Assembly: GCA_009835515.1 (NCBI GenBank)
Contig: VXXH01000187.1
Location: 1 to 7,610 of the forward strand
DNA: 7,610 nucleotides
Source: Candidatus Poribacteria bacterium
Lineage (GTDB): Bacteria > Poribacteria > WGA-4E > WGA-3G
Direction of reading: 5' to 3'
The number at the start of each line of letters is the position of its first letter. The stretch's first letter is position 1. Made by a program: the position numbers and the translations under genes. The notes beneath the pieces are model-generated. The model did not search any database and was not told the DNA's origin. It saw only the letters and a list, made by a program, of their open reading frames with translations. Shown piece by piece: positions 4,266-7,610 of the stretch.

Positions 4266-6884
4266 CTAAGCGTCTTTTTGCTGTCTTAGCATCGTTCCAA
4301 GTTCTGCAACTCGGTTTTGTGCCAAGTCCAAGAACTCTTGGTATCTGTCTGGGTCAATCGGTGTCCCATCTTGACTGCTCCAACTCTCTCGTGGGAAGGT
4401 CAGCGGTTCGCCAAAAATAATACGCACTGGATGTCTCTTAGGCAAGTTTTGACCCTTCGGTAACGCGTGGTAAGTGCCTTCAATATACGCCGGTATAATC
4501 GGAACATTGGGACCGTAAATAAGCAGACTCAGTACCCCCGGTTTAAAAGGTTGAAGGTTGCCATCAAGCGAACGTGTCCCTTCAGGGAAAATAAGCAGAC
4601 CGTTATTGAGTGCCATTACTTCGTTTGCGGCTCTTAAGTCCTGTAGGAACTCGGTGAAATTGCCTTCCCGCTCTATCGGGAGTGCGTTGAGGCATGTCCG
4701 TGCGAACCATCCTTGAAGGCGAGTAGCAAACCAGTAATCCCGCGCGGCGAGTGTCCAGAGTCGGTATGCCTTGGTTCCGAGAGCCGTAATCACCGTCAAA
4801 GTATCAAGATGGCTTGTGTGATTCGGCATGATAATGTACGGTCTCCCTTGCGGGATATGTTCAAGCCCTTGGCACTCCAGCGAAAAATAGTTTCTGTAGA
4901 TACCGGTAATCACGGAACGAAAGGCACGCGCGTACCATCGCGGTACCTGTCTAAACTCTGGTCTTTTCGTTTCGCGATATTCATCTCCCGCTCGCGCAGC
5001 GTCTGTATGGAATGTCTCGATTAACTCAACAACGTCACCCACCGTCTCCAAGTTAGCGAGCAGCGCATCCGGAATTGTCTCGCCAAGTCTGTTTTCAAGG
5101 ACCAATAACAGATCAAGCCGCGTGAGGGAATCAAGCCCTAAATCGGTATCCAAACGGCTTTCTCGACGAATCTGGTGTGTCGGCATACGTGCCAATCTCG
5201 CGAGCGTAGAGAGAATTTCTTCGGGTATATCCGCTCTCGGTACGCCTGCAGCCTCGCTTTCTGCTGCGGAATCTTCCTGCAGACGCTCCATCTCTTTAAT
5301 ATGTGCCTCTAAACTGCACCTTAGACATTCTCGGTCTATACTACCGTTTGCAGCCTTCGGTAGTGCATCCTCCCAAAGATGGAATTTGTGAAATTGCTGA
5401 TAACTCGGTAACGCCTTTGCACACGCTTGAAGGTGTTCATGAATCTCTGTTTTTGTCGTCTCGTCAGATGCCGTCGGCACAATTACAGCGTGAATAGCAG
5501 TATCCGAACCACCTTCGTATGGGATACCGACAACACATATTTCAGAGATAGCAGGACTCTCCCGATAGAGTACTTCCAATTCAACAGGATAGACATTCTT
5601 TCCAGAGGCAGGAACGATGATGTCTTTGCAGTGCCCCGTAAGATAGAGGTAGCCATCTTCGTCCATATAACCGAGATCACCCGTGTAGAGCCATCCATCG
5701 CGGATAGTTTTCTCTGTCGCATCAGGGTTCTGATAATACCCTTTCATTGTACTCGGTCCCTTAGCGATGATTTCCCCGATGCCGTTACTGTTTGGGTTTT
5801 GAATCTGAAGTTCTACACCCTCCACTGCCGGACCAACCGACCCGCGCTTGCTTTTTAGATAAGGATTAACACTGAGGACAGGGGCAGTCTCCGTCATGCC
5901 ATAGCCTTGGTAAAGCGTCATACCGAACTTTTGAAATCCGTCGTAGATGGCATCGGCGAGAGAAGCACCTCCGCTGACGAGCACACGAATCTCACCCCCC
6001 ATAACAGCCTGCGCCTTTTCCGCTAACGTTTCACCGGGTGTATCTGCTCGCGCCGCCTGCCTTTCAATCGTGCTCTGGAGCATTTGAAATAGACGCGGAA
6101 CACCGATAAAAGCCGTCGTCTTCGCCTCACGCATCGTCTTCAGAAGCGTTGTCGGACGGAGCGCATTGACATAGGTTGCCGTGGTGCCGCTGTAGAGTGC
6201 CATCAATAGACTGCACGAAAAACTCAAGGCGTGATACAGTGGAAGTGCTGACAGGATGCGTTCTGTGTCCGTTGGTGGGAGTGCTTTCGCAACCGCCTGC
6301 ACATTAGAGATAAAACCACCGTGCGTAAGCATTGCTCCTTTTGCTTCCACAGTAGTACCCATCGTGAAGATAATTGATGCAACGGTATCTGGTGTGACTT
6401 CCACATCAGGGAAATCGGTTGGAATCTCAGCATCCGAAGTACTGCCCCCCACGATTTCACAGTTTTTATTGATGTTGTGTAGACCCCGTCCTGCCGCTGA
6501 CAATGCCTTACCAGACTGCTCTAACACACTTTCAGAGGCTAAAATTGATTTGGCATCGGTGAACTCGGCGATTGCTAAAATTTCGCGGGTAGGTGTTTGC
6601 GCGTCAAGTGGAACGACAGCAGTACCAATCTGGACAGCGGCAAGATAGGCGATACACCACTCAGGTTGATTTTCGGAGACGAGAACAACACGGTCACCTT
6701 TGCGCAAACCGTTTTGCCACAACTGCCACGCAACCCGGCGCGACCGCGCGTAGGTTTCCGCATAGGTATACTGTTCCCACTCACCCTCATTTGCCATCAG
6801 CAGTGCAACTTTATCAGGAATTCGCGATGCCTGTGTCTTAATCAGATCCACAATCGTTTTTGGGGCAATCCGTTCAGGTCGCAT
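4266..6884 (-). CDS. acyl-CoA/acyl-ACP synthetase - acyl carrier protein - PlsC acyltransferase fusion
   Basis: An 872-residue three-domain lipid enzyme. (1) Adenylation domain (about 8-525), long-chain fatty-acid ligase type: P-loop FTMGTTVEAKGAMLTH (173-188), YGMTE (328-332), YTGDL (400-404) and GHCKDIIVPASGKNVYP (417-433). It should activate a fatty acid with ATP. The A10 motif reads LPKAANGSIDR (508-518) with Ser515 where lysine is expected. (2) Carrier domain (about 552-625): GLDSLTRLDLL (583-593), with Ser586 as the phosphopantetheine site. (3) PlsC/LPLAT acyltransferase (about 645-870): NHTSHLD (688-694) with the His689/Asp694 pair, LPIEREG (735-741), FPEGTRS (766-772) and PIIPAYIEG (795-803). 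The domain order is reversed compared with E. coli Aas. There is no signal peptide; peripheral membrane location is likely. The gene begins 7 bases after the reductase gene. GGAGG lies 12 bases before the ATG, inside that gene. Acyl transfer from ATP-activated fatty acid via the internal ACP to a glycerolipid acceptor is the inferred route. Confidence 0.93.
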   Translation of the reverse strand: MRPERIAPKTIVDLIKTQASRIPDKVALLMANEGEWEQYTYAETYARSRRVAWQLWQNGLRKGDRVVLVSENQPEWCIAYLAAVQIGTAVVPLDAQTPTREILAIAEFTDAKSILASESVLEQSGKALSAAGRGLHNINKNCEIVGGSTSDAEIPTDFPDVEVTPDTVASIIFTMGTTVEAKGAMLTHGGFISNVQAVAKALPPTDTERILSALPLYHALSFSCSLLMALYSGTTATYVNALRPTTLLKTMREAKTTAFIGVPRLFQMLQSTIERQAARADTPGETLAEKAQAVMGGEIRVLVSGGASLADAIYDGFQKFGMTLYQGYGMTETAPVLSVNPYLKSKRGSVGPAVEGVELQIQNPNSNGIGEIIAKGPSTMKGYYQNPDATEKTIRDGWLYTGDLGYMDEDGYLYLTGHCKDIIVPASGKNVYPVELEVLYRESPAISEICVVGIPYEGGSDTAIHAVIVPTASDETTKTEIHEHLQACAKALPSYQQFHKFHLWEDALPKAANGSIDRECLRCSLEAHIKEMERLQEDSAAESEAAGVPRADIPEEILSTLARLARMPTHQIRRESRLDTDLGLDSLTRLDLLLVLENRLGETIPDALLANLETVGDVVELIETFHTDAARAGDEYRETKRPEFRQVPRWYARAFRSVITGIYRNYFSLECQGLEHIPQGRPYIIMPNHTSHLDTLTVITALGTKAYRLWTLAARDYWFATRLQGWFARTCLNALPIEREGNFTEFLQDLRAANEVMALNNGLLIFPEGTRSLDGNLQPFKPGVLSLLIYGPNVPIIPAYIEGTYHALPKGQNLPKRHPVRIIFGEPLTFPRESWSSQDGTPIDPDRYQEFLDLAQNRVAELGTMLRQQKDA

Positions 6885-6891
6885 ATCCTAC

Positions 6892-7610
6892 TTACGCCTC
6901 CGAATCGTCCTCTGTGCCATCTTCAAGTTTCAATACATGCCGTTTGATACCGGGGATATGTATCTCTTGAAAATACCGTTTCCAATGGATTTGTGAGACA
7001 TCAAAATTAAACTGTTGCTGCTCCGTCGGAGAGAGTGTCTCGTAAAGTCCTTGCATCTTTTGCGTCTCAAATTCAAAACTCGTCCGCGTGTAGGGGGCGT
7101 AAATTCGAATATAATGCAGGAGTGCCTTAATACCGCTCTGCTTAAGCACAAGTTGGCGACGTTTCCGTTTCGCAGCACGCATCGGGAGCTTACCGAGCGT
7201 ATAAACGGCAAGATTCGCCAGACGCATACGGCTATCCAACTTCCGTTGAAATTCCTCTAAACTTGGGTATTGCCATATTGGCACCGCGATCGGTTTCCCA
7301 TTTTCCAACATCGGATAGTTGACGAAGTACTCGTAAGTCGCCTCAAAGATACCGCGAAAGTAAAGAGGATTCTGTGTTCCAGTTGCAACGTGATACACCT
7401 CAATACCACCGCGTTTCGCTATCGCTTCAGCGGCTGCCAGCATAGCGTTCACAACAAAATCAACAGGAATAATATCAAGGATTATATCTGGATCCGCGGG
7501 AAAATCTGGAAGGCGACCTTTTCCAAATCCGACGATCAACGGTTCGGACATCCGAAACTTTCCGAGCCAACCGGGTTCAGGTTCATCAAAGCGGCTTTCA
7601 ATAATTGAGG
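6892..7610 (-). CDS. fatty acyl-CoA reductase, C-terminal part (cut by window edge)
   Basis: The last 238 codons of an alcohol/aldehyde-forming fatty acyl-CoA reductase (extended SDR, NAD_binding_4 plus FAR_C). The reading frame stays open to the window end, so the gene begins beyond 7610. The ATG at 7549-7551 is internal: the codons before it encode SIIES...EPEPGWLGKFRM, which fits the conserved SIIES-x-x-x-EP-x-PGW region of this family. Next come PLIVGFGKGRLPDFP and DIILDIIPVDFVVNAML, the family's DxIPVDxVVN signature. The C-terminal domain ends in FDVSQIHWKRYFQEIHIPG (visible residues about 202-220), the typical FAR_C pattern. The NAD(P)-binding glycine motif and the Tyr/Lys catalytic pair lie outside the window. 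The enzyme reduces fatty acyl thioesters with NAD(P)H. It is the first visible gene of an operon with the adenylation/ACP/PlsC fusion and HAD phosphatase, pointing to fatty alcohol use in lipid synthesis. Confidence 0.9.
   Translation of the reverse strand, partial: SIIESRFDEPEPGWLGKFRMSEPLIVGFGKGRLPDFPADPDIILDIIPVDFVVNAMLAAAEAIAKRGGIEVYHVATGTQNPLYFRGIFEATYEYFVNYPMLENGKPIAVPIWQYPSLEEFQRKLDSRMRLANLAVYTLGKLPMRAAKRKRRQLVLKQSGIKALLHYIRIYAPYTRTSFEFETQKMQGLYETLSPTEQQQFNFDVSQIHWKRYFQEIHIPGIKRHVLKLEDGTEDDSEA

Noticed and set aside
4713..5024. Plus-strand open frames of 60-140 codons lying inside the large minus-strand genes
   Set aside because: They are antisense to well-supported coding sequence, show low-complexity Ser/Arg-rich products with no domain pattern, and lack good ribosome sites.
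7549..7551. ATG at 7551 as the true start of the reductase gene
   Set aside because: The frame stays open to the window edge and the codons before the ATG encode conserved family sequence (SIIES, EPEPGW), so this methionine is internal.

Overview
The window looks like chromosomal DNA from an uncultured, medium-GC bacterium. Coding density is high, intergenic gaps are short, and short heptanucleotide repeats sit in two of the spacers. The gene style (a DegT-type aminotransferase, a TPR protein and heptamer-rich spacers) reminds me of Candidatus Poribacteria or similar lineages. That is an impression from memory, not something the sequence proves. No rRNA, tRNA, CRISPR array, transposase or phage gene was seen.

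Layout. One gene is on the + strand: a GNAT acetyltransferase (111-872). It converges, with an 8-base gap, on a series of minus-strand genes. In their direction of transcription (right to left) these are: the C-terminal part of a fatty acyl-CoA reductase, cut by the window edge (6892 to beyond 7610); a three-domain adenylation/ACP/acyltransferase fusion (4266-6884); a HAD-IB phosphatase (3574-4254); a small acidic protein of unknown function (3261-3473); a TPR protein (2276-3223); and a DegT/DnrJ/EryC1/StrS aminotransferase (881-2140). The aminotransferase has its own good sigma-70-type promoter (2209-2237).

How the genes work together. The first three minus-strand genes are separated by only 7 and 11 bases and almost certainly form one operon. 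Their combined activities are fatty-acid activation and carriage on ACP, reduction of an acyl thioester to a fatty aldehyde or alcohol, acylation of a glycerol-phosphate-type acceptor, and phosphate removal. This fits a lipid pathway that makes fatty alcohols together with glycerolipids, such as ether lipids or wax-type lipids. The set resembles the activities that, as I recall, are fused in the single Myxococcus xanthus ether-lipid protein ElbD, here spread over three genes. The adenylation domain is odd: the lysine expected in its A10 motif is a serine and its P-loop is non-canonical. The small acidic gene and the TPR gene follow after a 100-base spacer that holds a heptamer repeat. Nothing in the sequence links them to lipid metabolism beyond position.
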